Positions 44,276 to 53,253 of a stretch of 64,000 nucleotides of DNA are shown here, one piece after another. Each line of letters starts with the position of its first letter. Within the stretch, counting starts at the first letter, position 1. The translations under genes and the position numbers were made by a program. Under the pieces are notes generated by a model that was given only the letters and a program-made list of their open reading frames with translations, was not told the origin of the DNA and did no database searches. This DNA comes from Terriglobia bacterium (GTDB lineage: Bacteria > Acidobacteriota > Terriglobia > Terriglobales > Acidobacteriaceae). The stretch spans positions 36,580-100,579 of the forward strand of contig JAIQFH010000024.1 in NCBI GenBank assembly GCA_020073385.1, read 5' to 3'.

Positions 44276-45856
44276 ATGCCGAGTACGCAAAATGCAGTCA
44301 ACAACCACGAATATCGCACCGTTCCTATCACCACGCTTGCGGAGTCCGCCACCAATCCCCGCAAACGCTTTGATGTAAAAAGCCTTGAAGAACTTTCCGC
44401 CAGTTTCAAGACGCAAGGGATTCTAGCGCCTCTCTTGGTGCGCGAACTTGAAGAAAGCAAATATGAGGTGATAGCCGGGGCACGTCGCCTCAGAGCGGCG
44501 AAACTGGCGGAACTCGAAAAACTCCCCGTCCGCGTAGTCAAGCTGACGGATGCGGAGGCTATCGAGGCACAGTGCGTTGAGAACCTGCAACGCGAGGACA
44601 TCCACCCGCTTGAGGAGGCTCTGGGTTTCAAGTCACTCTTGGAACTCGGAGAGCCTGCCTACTCCGTCGCCACCATCGCGTCACGTGCTGGTAAGAGCGA
44701 GGCTTACGTCTACGGTCGCATCAGACTCGCTGATCTGATACCACCTGTGGCCGAGGCGTTTCTGAAAGACCAGATCACCATCGGCCACGCTTTGCTGATC
44801 GCCAAGCTCCCGGCTTCGCAGCAACAGGAGGCATTCTCGGCTGCTTTTCGGGGCTTGTGGACAAGCGAGGGCAACAGCCAAGTCCTGATTCCGGTGCGGG
44901 AGTTGGCCGCGTGGATTGAATCGAACATCTTGCTGCAACTGGGGTCTGCGCCGTTTGACAAGCAGGATGAGACACTCGTTCCCGAGGCAGGTTCGTGCGT
45001 CAACTGCCCGAAGCGAACCGGATTCAATAAACTGCTTTTCCCCGATGTGCGTAAAGACTCATGCACGTCACCCGACTGTTTCCGGGCCAAGATTGACGCT
45101 TCCGTGAAAAAGACTCTGGAAGCCAAGCCGCAGCTAATACAGATTTCGGCGGCGTGGAATTCGCGCGAGGGCGCTCCGTTGGGGCGGAATCAATATGTGG
45201 AGTTGGAGATTAGGAAACCCAAGCCGACCGGCGCAAGCAGCAAACTCTCAGCCGTTCAGAAACTCTGTGACAAGATGACCGAGGCCATCGTCATGGACGG
45301 CGGCAAACGCGGGCAGGTCGTCAAGGTTTGTGCCGATCCAGCTTGTCGCATCCATCACCCCAACACGCCTTCTCCGCAGCAAGTCGAGCGGGAGCGGGCG
45401 GAGGAACGGAAGCGCATCGAAAAGGAGAAACTGGCCATTACGACTCGCCATCGTATCTTGGCTACGATCCTCCAACGCGTATCGGCTCCGTTAAAGAAAG
45501 CTGACTTGCTGACGGTCGCCGACTACCTGATCGGCCACCTCTCTTATAGCCAAGTTCCGACTCTGGCGAAGCGGCACAAGGTAGAGGCAAAGAAGGACTC
45601 TGCGTCGGCGCAGGAACTTCTGGCCAAGCAAGTCAGCAAATATGACGAGGCCGAACTCTGCAAACTGCTTCTGGAAATCAGTTTGCTGGATTCGGCGTAT
45701 CAGCGATCCACCGCAAGCCGCGACGACATTCTGATAGACGCCGCGAAACGCTATCGCGTGGACACAGAAAAACTCCAGAAAGCCGTGGCCAAAGAGTTCG
45801 CCGCGAAACGAGACCAGAAAGCAATCAAGCAGAAGGTTCGCAAGACGGCAGACTGA
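44276..45856 (+). CDS. ParB/Spo0J-family partition-like protein
   Basis: 526 residues. ParB N-terminal nuclease-like domain (PITTLAESATNPRKRFD, YEVIAGARRLRAAKLA, CVENLQREDIHPLEEA) and the KorB/HTH region (YSVATIASRAGKSEAYVYGR) about 1-170; then an unrecognised charged C-terminal half with four Cys in NCPKR...CTSPDCF. Longer than chromosomal ParB (~300). AGAGGAG seven bases before ATG 44276 sets the start. No ParA is present, so it may act in regulation or establishment. Followed by a strong terminator. Confidence 0.88.
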   Translation: MPSTQNAVNNHEYRTVPITTLAESATNPRKRFDVKSLEELSASFKTQGILAPLLVRELEESKYEVIAGARRLRAAKLAELEKLPVRVVKLTDAEAIEAQCVENLQREDIHPLEEALGFKSLLELGEPAYSVATIASRAGKSEAYVYGRIRLADLIPPVAEAFLKDQITIGHALLIAKLPASQQQEAFSAAFRGLWTSEGNSQVLIPVRELAAWIESNILLQLGSAPFDKQDETLVPEAGSCVNCPKRTGFNKLLFPDVRKDSCTSPDCFRAKIDASVKKTLEAKPQLIQISAAWNSREGAPLGRNQYVELEIRKPKPTGASSKLSAVQKLCDKMTEAIVMDGGKRGQVVKVCADPACRIHHPNTPSPQQVERERAEERKRIEKEKLAITTRHRILATILQRVSAPLKKADLLTVADYLIGHLSYSQVPTLAKRHKVEAKKDSASAQELLAKQVSKYDEAELCKLLLEISLLDSAYQRSTASRDDILIDAAKRYRVDTEKLQKAVAKEFAAKRDQKAIKQKVRKTAD

Positions 45857-45880
45857 GTCGAACCATTTTCTTGATCTGTG

Positions 45881-45909
45881 GCGGAGTGCTAATTTGCACT
45901 CCGCTTTTT
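45881..45909 (+). terminator. Rho-independent terminator after parB
   Basis: Perfect nine-base stem GCGGAGTGC / GCACTCCGC with a six-base loop, followed by TTTTTGTTG. Located 25 bases after the parB stop. Confidence 0.9.
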
Positions 45910-45918
45910 GTTGTTTGA

Positions 45919-47262
45919 ATGGAGAACTGCCATTCTGGCGCGGGACTCCCATCGATTACTTCCTGTTTGCCCCTCATCCGGGAGGAACTGGCAGGGGCGG
46001 AGCGGATCGCTTCGCTACGCCGACTTCCCGGGATCTGGCATACTGAATCTTCCGTGTCACAGATTCCAACTAATGTTGAGCTCAGTTGCCAGCAACATCC
46101 CCGGCTGAAACCCGGCCTTGACCTGCCGCGCAACGGCTTCGCCGAGGTATCGCAAGAACGGCTCTTTTCGCTCGGCACATTGACACTGCAGAACTCGGCA
46201 AAACCCACTCTTGCCTCGTACGATTTAGTCCAGGCCAAATGGGCAAGTCTATGTGATCTCTATGCCGACTATCTAACCTTTGAGGCGCAACAGATAACGA
46301 CCGACGCCACTTCAGAAACGCTTACGCAGTTGAGCGAAGTCGTAGGCGTGGCTTTGGGGATCGCTGCGCTAGATGCTGAGTTCAACATCGAGATAAATAG
46401 ATTCCAGCGTTACCAATCCGGAGGCTCTGGCCGCCGAGTGGACTTCGAATACTATGCCGGCGGACAGAGATTCTTTCATGAAACGAAGGGCACCACCATT
46501 GAGCCGTCGGTGCAAGCAATGTGCGATGATATTGGAGAGCAGAAGGGATCAACGCTTGAGAACCTACCCGCGAACGGAACTTCTCAACCCAATCTGCCCG
46601 TCCAAGTCTCCGGGTTGACTGGTTCGGTCGCGCTATATCGTCACGTCAATCGACCGCAAACGATGTCCCTCGTCACTCTGATCGACCCACCACCAGATTC
46701 TCGAAAACGTACTCGTCCAGCATCGGAAGGAGACGAGCTCGCTTGCGTTTTGAGGTACTACAAGAACTTCTACCAGGCCATCCAACCTCGTCTGCGGAAT
46801 GTGCGGTCGATTTCTGCTGAACAGTGGCTTACAGAGGTCATTTCGAATCTCAGTGCAGGACTTCCGGCACCGAACACGTCGCCCCGAAACCTAAGGATCA
46901 ATGCACGGGCTTTGGAGCCAGGAGCACGAAATTCTCCATATCGAGGTGCGTGGTTTGATGCTCGATTTACCAGGCGAAGCGTGCTGCGGTATCCGACACT
47001 TGCGGAAGCAACAGCAAGTATGAAATCGCCGGTCACTTTCGTCGGGCTCTCTAGAGAAGTTTCTGAATTGATCAAGGCGTGTCGATGGGATGATTTACTT
47101 TCGTATCGAGATCCTAGGTCGGGGGGTCGACAAGCTCATGAAGATGGGCGAGAGATCTTAACGAGTGGAGTCTTGTCAAGGCGAGTCAACCCTCGAGAGG
47201 TACGAACCGGGAGCCCCCAGAGTTTCGCTTCGCTCAAAAGGTTTTGGACACGCAATAGCTAG
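45919..47262 (+). CDS. Unknown protein with a possible PD-(D/E)XK nuclease motif
   Basis: Up to 447 residues, unrecognised. GRRVDFEYYAGGQRFFHETK (about residues 174-193) has the Asp-x(n)-Glu-x-Lys spacing of PD-(D/E)XK nucleases. The start is uncertain: ATG 45919 falls ten bases after the parB terminator, but the first 45 residues are poor in coding character and GTG 46053 is a good alternative. The last ~40 residues also lose coding character. Neighbour on the other strand is another unknown with a nuclease-like N-terminus. Confidence 0.5.
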   Translation: MENCHSGAGLPSITSCLPLIREELAGAERIASLRRLPGIWHTESSVSQIPTNVELSCQQHPRLKPGLDLPRNGFAEVSQERLFSLGTLTLQNSAKPTLASYDLVQAKWASLCDLYADYLTFEAQQITTDATSETLTQLSEVVGVALGIAALDAEFNIEINRFQRYQSGGSGRRVDFEYYAGGQRFFHETKGTTIEPSVQAMCDDIGEQKGSTLENLPANGTSQPNLPVQVSGLTGSVALYRHVNRPQTMSLVTLIDPPPDSRKRTRPASEGDELACVLRYYKNFYQAIQPRLRNVRSISAEQWLTEVISNLSAGLPAPNTSPRNLRINARALEPGARNSPYRGAWFDARFTRRSVLRYPTLAEATASMKSPVTFVGLSREVSELIKACRWDDLLSYRDPRSGGRQAHEDGREILTSGVLSRRVNPREVRTGSPQSFASLKRFWTRNS

Positions 47263-47471
47263 GGGCTAAGGGGAGAAGTCGCTAACGTTGGACGCTCTTC
47301 TCGTCACTTTGCTACCCGTTGGTCGGCGAACACGAATGGGAATCGAGCCGCCTCCGGCATTCGGGGCTGACCCCGTTTCTGGAAGAGGAGGTAAAAGCAA
47401 GTTGGAGCAAAGTGGCGTTAGACACACTCGTTCGGGTATCCAAGACCTCGATCTTCGGATTGGGTGCGGGT

Positions 47472-48776
47472 TTAAGAGGGGCGACTCGGGGATTCGCCGA
47501 CTTCGACAGCCGAAAATCTCCTTCGTGGTGTCCAATCGGAAAACGATATGCGGAACGGTGAGAGATCGTGCATTACCCGGACCCATGAATCAGCTAATTC
47601 CACTTCGGCGAAGCACATCGGCACTCCAAAATTACCGAACGGCTTTTCTATTCGGACCTCGCTTCTCGAATACGCTGCCAATTCATATTCGTTGGCGTAC
47701 ACGCGAACAGCCGTTACCTTGTCCGCGAGGGACTGATTAAGGAACAAAGCAAACGTCGCGTCGTCAATATCGCGCAAGAGTAAATATGGTTGTATGCGCA
47801 TAAAACTGCTGGCTCCGTCGAACTGAATTGACAACCGTTGAGCTGTTTGTAACCCCACGGCCGTAAAGCTACCGGCGGGTACCAAATGTTCCCGAGTTTT
47901 TGTGAACGGGTCTGGTATATCGGCACCATCCCGCAAGGTCTCTTTCCATTGCCGGCCACATCTGGCACGCTCAATACCTCCGATGGAGAGATTGAGCTCG
48001 TTCACTGTTTTGGCGTTCATCCGGTTCGGATCGTCGGTCGATCCGAATAGCAAACCCACGACTCGATCCCTGGGTTCCACGAGTTCGAGCGAGCAAAACG
48101 CGCGGAAATGCCCTATTTCAGAGCCGAGGTATTCTCTATCGAGTTCCAGCATTACGGTGAAGTGGCCAAGAGGCAAGAGGGTTTCGGCGAGAAAATGTAA
48201 CCGGTTCAGAGTCTTTTCTAGCCTTCCGAATCCCTCTGACATTAGGCTCTGGATATCATCTCCCCATTTAGCGAAGAATGTCGCCTGCTCGGCTGCCGAG
48301 AGGGGAATATTTAGGTACTGAAAACGGATCGCGAATCCGTCAGCGCTGTCGAGGAGAATTCGGATGCGTTCTCGGTCAAGGATGTCACAGTACGTGATGC
48401 CCTTGGAGTGAGCAAATGTTTCCATCTTCAATTTGTCTTTGAGGGTGAGGTTCACGTTGGTGAAGAAAACGAAGACCGTGATCTTGTGCTCGCTTAATGC
48501 GCTCTGGAGGTCCTTTTCGAACTTTCGTCGTGAACGTCTCCTATGTTCGTCAGAATCATTCGCTTGGTTGAGAAAGCCTACGGCGCCGAATGCTGTCTCT
48601 GACCCGCGAAAGGTAGCCCCGATGTCCCGACGACCGTCAGGCCCACCTCGGGGGTGCCGTGGGCGGACTTCCGAGAATCGCTTATCCATCGAAAGCAGGG
48701 CGAGGCACATCTGCTCCCTTGCTAGCTGGTTGGTGTCCAAGAAACTCTTGAGGCGCTCGTCCGTTTCGTAGCTCAT
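47472..48776 (-). CDS. Unknown protein with restriction-endonuclease-like N-terminal domain
   Basis: 434 residues. The N-terminal ~150 residues (RPRHPRGGPDGRRDIGAT, FGAVGFLNQANDSDEHRRR, VFVFFTNVNLTLKDKLK, GITYCDILDRERIRILLD) match a domain found at the front of various defence-type proteins, with GGPDGRRD as a candidate catalytic Asp loop. The remaining ~280 residues are unrecognised beta-rich sequence. No membrane segment. Convergent with the preceding unknown gene. Probably a sensor-nuclease; inference. Confidence 0.6.
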   Translation of the reverse strand: MSYETDERLKSFLDTNQLAREQMCLALLSMDKRFSEVRPRHPRGGPDGRRDIGATFRGSETAFGAVGFLNQANDSDEHRRRSRRKFEKDLQSALSEHKITVFVFFTNVNLTLKDKLKMETFAHSKGITYCDILDRERIRILLDSADGFAIRFQYLNIPLSAAEQATFFAKWGDDIQSLMSEGFGRLEKTLNRLHFLAETLLPLGHFTVMLELDREYLGSEIGHFRAFCSLELVEPRDRVVGLLFGSTDDPNRMNAKTVNELNLSIGGIERARCGRQWKETLRDGADIPDPFTKTREHLVPAGSFTAVGLQTAQRLSIQFDGASSFMRIQPYLLLRDIDDATFALFLNQSLADKVTAVRVYANEYELAAYSRSEVRIEKPFGNFGVPMCFAEVELADSWVRVMHDLSPFRISFSDWTPRRRFSAVEVGESPSRPS

Positions 48777-49191
48777 CGCCGGGTGGGCAATCCAACGGGA
48801 AAATATAACGCGGGTTTGTCTCTCTAACGTGCTGAGTCAGACGTAAGGAGCCGCCCGGAGCTACACTGCCCTACGACGGGCGGCTCACTACCCCCTCAGC
48901 TTGCCCCCTCATTGTAAGGCTTTCATGGCTTTGTTAGGTGTACCGCGCGGCCACTTGTCCGAAATTCCGGCTGACCGTGTGAACCTCTCGTGGTTTGACC
49001 GCCACTGCGGATTTGGTCAATTGACCCCGACAGGTCGTTTTTGCCAAAACGCTTACCCGAGGCCTAGTTTCGGGCAAACCACCTTTTGTTTTTTATTATC
49101 TAATGAGAAACTATTGGGAAGGTTTTGGGTTCTAGTCCGCATCGCCACTGCTCTGTGCCGCCTCGTCGCTACGACTTTGTAGATTCCTTAT
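48777..49191. other. Gap upstream of the CHAT gene
   Basis: About 415 bases with no gene. Contains the 9-base inverted repeat 48848-48886 and an AT-rich stretch near 49083-49110 that could hold a promoter for the downstream CHAT-S41 operon. Confidence 0.45.
48848..48886. repeat. Perfect 9-bp inverted repeat
   Basis: GAGCCGCCC at 48848-48856 and its exact complement GGGCGGCTC at 48878-48886, 21 bases between. No T run follows on either side at once, so a terminator is not obvious. Lies between the divergent unknown gene and the CHAT gene. Confidence 0.55.
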
Positions 49192-51936
49192 TTGCGTGAT
49201 TTCTCAGTGGGCAGACGTGTCCCAGGATGGGCGGCCTTTGTAGCCGCTCCGGTCGTGGTGTTCCTGACAATCTGCTCTTACTACGCCTACACTCGCCACT
49301 ACCGAACGGTTTCAGGCAATGCGGCTGGTTCTCCGATTGATTCTGCGGTCCTGCAACAGTCCACCGATCCCCAAGCGCTACTTGGCATCGCCGATCACTA
49401 CTACTGGCTAAATAACGGACCCGCAGCGGCGCCGCTCTATGCCAGAGCCGAGAAGCAGTTCTCGGAGCGGGGCGATGCGCGGAACGAACTTCACGCCAAG
49501 GTAGGCCGCCTCAGATCAGAAGCCGAAACGATGTCGTTTGTAGACCTCTCAGGGTTCTTGAACGAACAACTGCAGAACCCCATCGTGCAGAGTGACAAGA
49601 GACTGCGCCTTTGGTGCTTGATCGCCAAGGGCTACACAGACATCGAGATCGATTATCGAGCGACAAAGCGAGATTGGCTGGAAGCCCAGGAGATTGCAAA
49701 TGCGTTGGGCGAAAAGCAATGGGCAACTCGGGCTTCCGGCGAATTGGGGCTGGTCGCCTTCCTTGAGGGAAATCCCGCCCAAGCCGCGCGGCTGCTAGGG
49801 GGCGCCTTGCTCTCGACGATGGCCAGCGGCGACACAGGCGGTCAGATCAGGTTCCTAGAATTGATAGGCAGAGGCTTCGAAGAGGTGAATCGTCATACTG
49901 AGGCCCTGAGATTTTTCGAGAGGGCAATCAAGCTTGCAGATTCGGACAAAGACTCCGGTCTGCCGTTCATGGCGTACGAGGGGAAAGCACGCGCTCTGGT
50001 CGCCATGGGAAAACCAAATGAAGCAAAAGCAGTGCTTGACGACGCACTCGGTAAAGCACGATCACAACAGAAGCGAGGTCATGAAGCGGAGCTATTGATC
50101 TTGCTCGGAAAGTTGGCTTCGCAAACCGGAGACAGGAAACAGGCAATCGACGATTTGGAAAGTGCCGCCCAATTCGCAAAGCGAGTCCAATTCTTCCGAA
50201 TGGAGGCCGACGCCATGTTCGAGTTGGCAACGCTTTACCGCGATGCTGGCGATCTCCCCACTGCGGAGGAACGTGCGACAGATGGCCTAGACGCGAGCCA
50301 ACGTGTTGGCGATCGTTACTATGTGCCTCGCAACCTGACCATCCTTGCCGACGTGAAAGCGCGCCGCGGTCGCGTTAGCGAAGCCAACGCCCTTTACGAG
50401 CAGGCCGAAGACGTGATTGAAAGCATGTTAATCAGCGTGGATGAGCCGTATTGGAACAGTTCTGTTGCTGCTTCGATGAGTCAAACGTACTTGCAACATT
50501 TTGAACTGGTCACCAAGAGCGGCGATGTGCCAGGTGCTTTCAATGTTTTGGAACGGGTACGCGGACGGACTCTGGCTTGGGCCCTCGAAGACAGGAAGGC
50601 ATTTCCGACGGCCGAGTCTGGGCAGACAGTATCGCTGGAAACAGACCTTGCGGGGCTCCAAATGCAACTGATGCAAACCAACAGCCCGGAGAAGCGCGAG
50701 GAACTGATGGATAGATTGGTCGAATATGAGCGGCGGCTTGGGCTGGCCTGGACAAAGGAGGATGCTCCCGGCCATGGCCTGCCGGTGCAACCTGCGCCAC
50801 TGTCGAAGGTCCAAGAAGTCCTGAAACCAGACGAAGTGCTTCTGGAGTACGTTCTGGATGACCCGATTTCCTTCTGTGTCGCAGTTTCTCAAAAAGGGAC
50901 ATACGTCCGAGTGCTCCCGGCAGGACGCAAGGAAATCGAGAATCTAAGCCAGCAATTTGTCGCCGAAATTCGCACCAAGGGCACAGGCGCTGAACTTTCA
51001 AAGCGACTCTACGCGATGCTCGTGAAGCCCGTCCCGGAAGCAGCCACAGCGACACGCTTCATCATCGCACCGGATGCAATATTGAACCTGCTTCCGTTTG
51101 AGGCGCTTCGCGCCGCCCAGGGCGAGTACCTCCTGAAGTCGCGCGTCATAAGTTACGTGCCTTCCGGCACAATTCTGAACACGCTTCGCCGCGCGGAGAA
51201 ACAGAAACCAACTCCCAAACCCCTTCTCGCAGTCGGTGATGTCGAGTACGAGAACCAAGGTGGCTCGGGACGAAGAATCCCGCCTCCGGCCTCTATTCGT
51301 GGCCGGATTGAGCGCGGGATTGCGGATCTCTCAGGAATAGGCCTTCACGACCTTCCAGAGACGCGAGCAGAGGTCGAGGAAATCGGTAAAATTGTTGGAT
51401 CGGACACCGTAATATTGCTTGGCAAGGATGCCACGGAAACTGGATTTAAGAAGCAGCCACTTGATCAGTTTCGCATCTTGCATCTGGCTGTCCATGGATT
51501 CGCGGATACGCAGTATCCAGAACGATCAGCGCTGGTGCTGGGTACCGACCCACAATCGAGTGATGACGGTTTGCTGCAAGTGCGGGAGATCATAAGACTC
51601 CGATTGAATGCCGAGCTCACGACCCTTTCTGCTTGTGACAGTGGGGTTGGCAAACTGCAGGGGCAGGAGGGCATCAGCAACCTGGTGGAGGCATTTCTAG
51701 TGGCTGGGTCGAAATCGGTTGTAGCGAGCTTGTGGAGCGCAGACGACACATTCGCCAGTGCTTTGATGGAACAATTCTACCGGCACTTGGCTCAGGGCGA
51801 AGACACCAGTTCTGCTTTGCGAAACGCGAAGCTTGACCTGCTCGCGAAGTATGGCCACCAAGTGAGCCCATTCTATTGGGCGGCATTCATCGCCGTGGGC
51901 GAGACCTCGACACCGATTGGCATAAGACAACAATGA
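49192..51936 (+). CDS. Membrane-anchored TPR-CHAT protease-like protein
   Basis: About 914 residues. One N-terminal membrane segment (GWAAFVAAPVVVFLTICSYY, about 12-32), then TPR-like repeats (about 55-430), a helical linker, and a C-terminal CHAT domain, a caspase-like peptidase fold. The catalytic pair is present: His768 in ILHLAVHGFAD and Cys815 in LSACDSGVG; SVVASLWSADD and SPFYWAAFIAVGE complete the domain. The start is uncertain (TTG 49192 or GTG 49207; an in-frame stop at 49180 excludes more). The stop overlaps the start of the S41 protease gene (ATGA), so the two proteins are made together. CHAT proteases cut partner proteins in response to signals sensed by repeats. Confidence 0.85.
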   Translation: MRDFSVGRRVPGWAAFVAAPVVVFLTICSYYAYTRHYRTVSGNAAGSPIDSAVLQQSTDPQALLGIADHYYWLNNGPAAAPLYARAEKQFSERGDARNELHAKVGRLRSEAETMSFVDLSGFLNEQLQNPIVQSDKRLRLWCLIAKGYTDIEIDYRATKRDWLEAQEIANALGEKQWATRASGELGLVAFLEGNPAQAARLLGGALLSTMASGDTGGQIRFLELIGRGFEEVNRHTEALRFFERAIKLADSDKDSGLPFMAYEGKARALVAMGKPNEAKAVLDDALGKARSQQKRGHEAELLILLGKLASQTGDRKQAIDDLESAAQFAKRVQFFRMEADAMFELATLYRDAGDLPTAEERATDGLDASQRVGDRYYVPRNLTILADVKARRGRVSEANALYEQAEDVIESMLISVDEPYWNSSVAASMSQTYLQHFELVTKSGDVPGAFNVLERVRGRTLAWALEDRKAFPTAESGQTVSLETDLAGLQMQLMQTNSPEKREELMDRLVEYERRLGLAWTKEDAPGHGLPVQPAPLSKVQEVLKPDEVLLEYVLDDPISFCVAVSQKGTYVRVLPAGRKEIENLSQQFVAEIRTKGTGAELSKRLYAMLVKPVPEAATATRFIIAPDAILNLLPFEALRAAQGEYLLKSRVISYVPSGTILNTLRRAEKQKPTPKPLLAVGDVEYENQGGSGRRIPPPASIRGRIERGIADLSGIGLHDLPETRAEVEEIGKIVGSDTVILLGKDATETGFKKQPLDQFRILHLAVHGFADTQYPERSALVLGTDPQSSDDGLLQVREIIRLRLNAELTTLSACDSGVGKLQGQEGISNLVEAFLVAGSKSVVASLWSADDTFASALMEQFYRHLAQGEDTSSALRNAKLDLLAKYGHQVSPFYWAAFIAVGETSTPIGIRQQ

Positions 51937-53165
51937 ATCTCACTCTCGACGAACGCACGAAGATTTTCGACAAAGTCTGCCGATTGGTAGAGAAAAAGCA
52001 TTTCAATCCAGGCATGAACGGAGTGGATTGGACTGCTTTGACTCGGAGCCGCAGGGATCAGATTCTTGCTTGTACTGAACCAGAGGCTTTCGAGAAAGAA
52101 GTCCACAAACTAGTTGCCGAACTCAAGACCAGTCACACCGGCTTTCGCCATGCGGGGATGCGGAATATTCCAGCCCGCCACGCAATCAACGCGACTCTGC
52201 AGCGCATCGGCGTGAACGGAAGTGAGCGCTGGATGTTTCAAGACGTGCATCAAGGGGGTCCAGCCTTCGCAGCCGGCCTACGGCCGGGCGATCTGTTGCT
52301 CGAATGCGGTGGACAAGAAGTTCGGCCACCAAATGACCTGACGTTCTCTGTTGGCGAATCCGCGACTCTTCTTATTGAAAAGCTCCACGGCGAAGTGCAG
52401 AAGGTCAATGTTCAATTGCCGATGCCCAAATCGCAGAAGCATCCGGTTATGGCGCCACAGGCGGTCACCACTGAAAGGCTCAGCGATGAAATCGGGTTGC
52501 TCAGAGTCGCAATGTTTCCGGGCGCCATCGGAATCGACGTAGCGAAAGACATCGACCGCGGCATCGCCGCACTCGACGGATGCAGTCGGCTCATCGTCGA
52601 TCTACGCGGCAATACTGGCGGAGGAATCGGCGGGCTTCGCCTAATGAGCTATTTGACGCCCGGAAAACTTGAGGTTGGCTACAGTCTCACGCGGAAACGT
52701 CGCGAGCGCGGTTATCGCCGCGAGGAACTGACCAGATTCGGACGGATTCCGTCGCACAAGGCGACTCTCATTTGGTTAGCAGCTCGGTATGCCTTTGTTG
52801 AAAAGTCTATCCTCGTGGTCACCGAAGGACTGGGTCAGCGACGATTCCACGGTCGAGTCGTGTTATTGGCAAACGAGCACACCGCGAGCGCCGGCGAGAT
52901 GGTCTCAGCATTCGCCGAGGAGAACAATCTGGCAACCATTGTGGGAACGAAAACTCCGGGCCGTCTCTTGAGCGGCAGCGCATATAAGGTTGGCCATGGA
53001 TACATTCTTGGCCTTCCGGTTGCCGCCTACCTGACGTGGCAGGGACGAATGTTAGAGAACAACGGCATCGTCCCAAAGTTTTCCATTGAACTCTCGCGAG
53101 ATGCTTTGAAAGAAGGGAGAGATACCCAACTCGAAACCGCGATCGAGGTCGCGAAAGCCCTGTAA
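51933..53165 (+). CDS. S41 tail-specific protease with PDZ domain, no signal peptide
   Basis: 410 residues. N-terminal helical domain (TLDERTKIFDKVCRLVEKKH), PDZ-like domain (VHQGGPAFAAGLRPGDLLLE, about 100-170), and the S41 core: LIVDLRGNTGGGIGGL, then EHTASAGEMVSAFAEE with nucleophile Ser319 and GTKTPGR with Lys340. Most CtpA-type proteases are exported; here no signal peptide is visible, so it may act in the cytoplasm or with the membrane-bound CHAT partner. Start ATG overlaps the CHAT stop by four bases. Confidence 0.87.
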   Translation: MNLTLDERTKIFDKVCRLVEKKHFNPGMNGVDWTALTRSRRDQILACTEPEAFEKEVHKLVAELKTSHTGFRHAGMRNIPARHAINATLQRIGVNGSERWMFQDVHQGGPAFAAGLRPGDLLLECGGQEVRPPNDLTFSVGESATLLIEKLHGEVQKVNVQLPMPKSQKHPVMAPQAVTTERLSDEIGLLRVAMFPGAIGIDVAKDIDRGIAALDGCSRLIVDLRGNTGGGIGGLRLMSYLTPGKLEVGYSLTRKRRERGYRREELTRFGRIPSHKATLIWLAARYAFVEKSILVVTEGLGQRRFHGRVVLLANEHTASAGEMVSAFAEENNLATIVGTKTPGRLLSGSAYKVGHGYILGLPVAAYLTWQGRMLENNGIVPKFSIELSRDALKEGRDTQLETAIEVAKAL

Positions 53166-53253
53166 CCCACTGTGGGCGCGCTGTGGGTTGATGAATTCTC
53201 CAAAATGCTATGCAACGTGCGGAGGTCATGCGAAGATCATGTCCTGCCGATCT

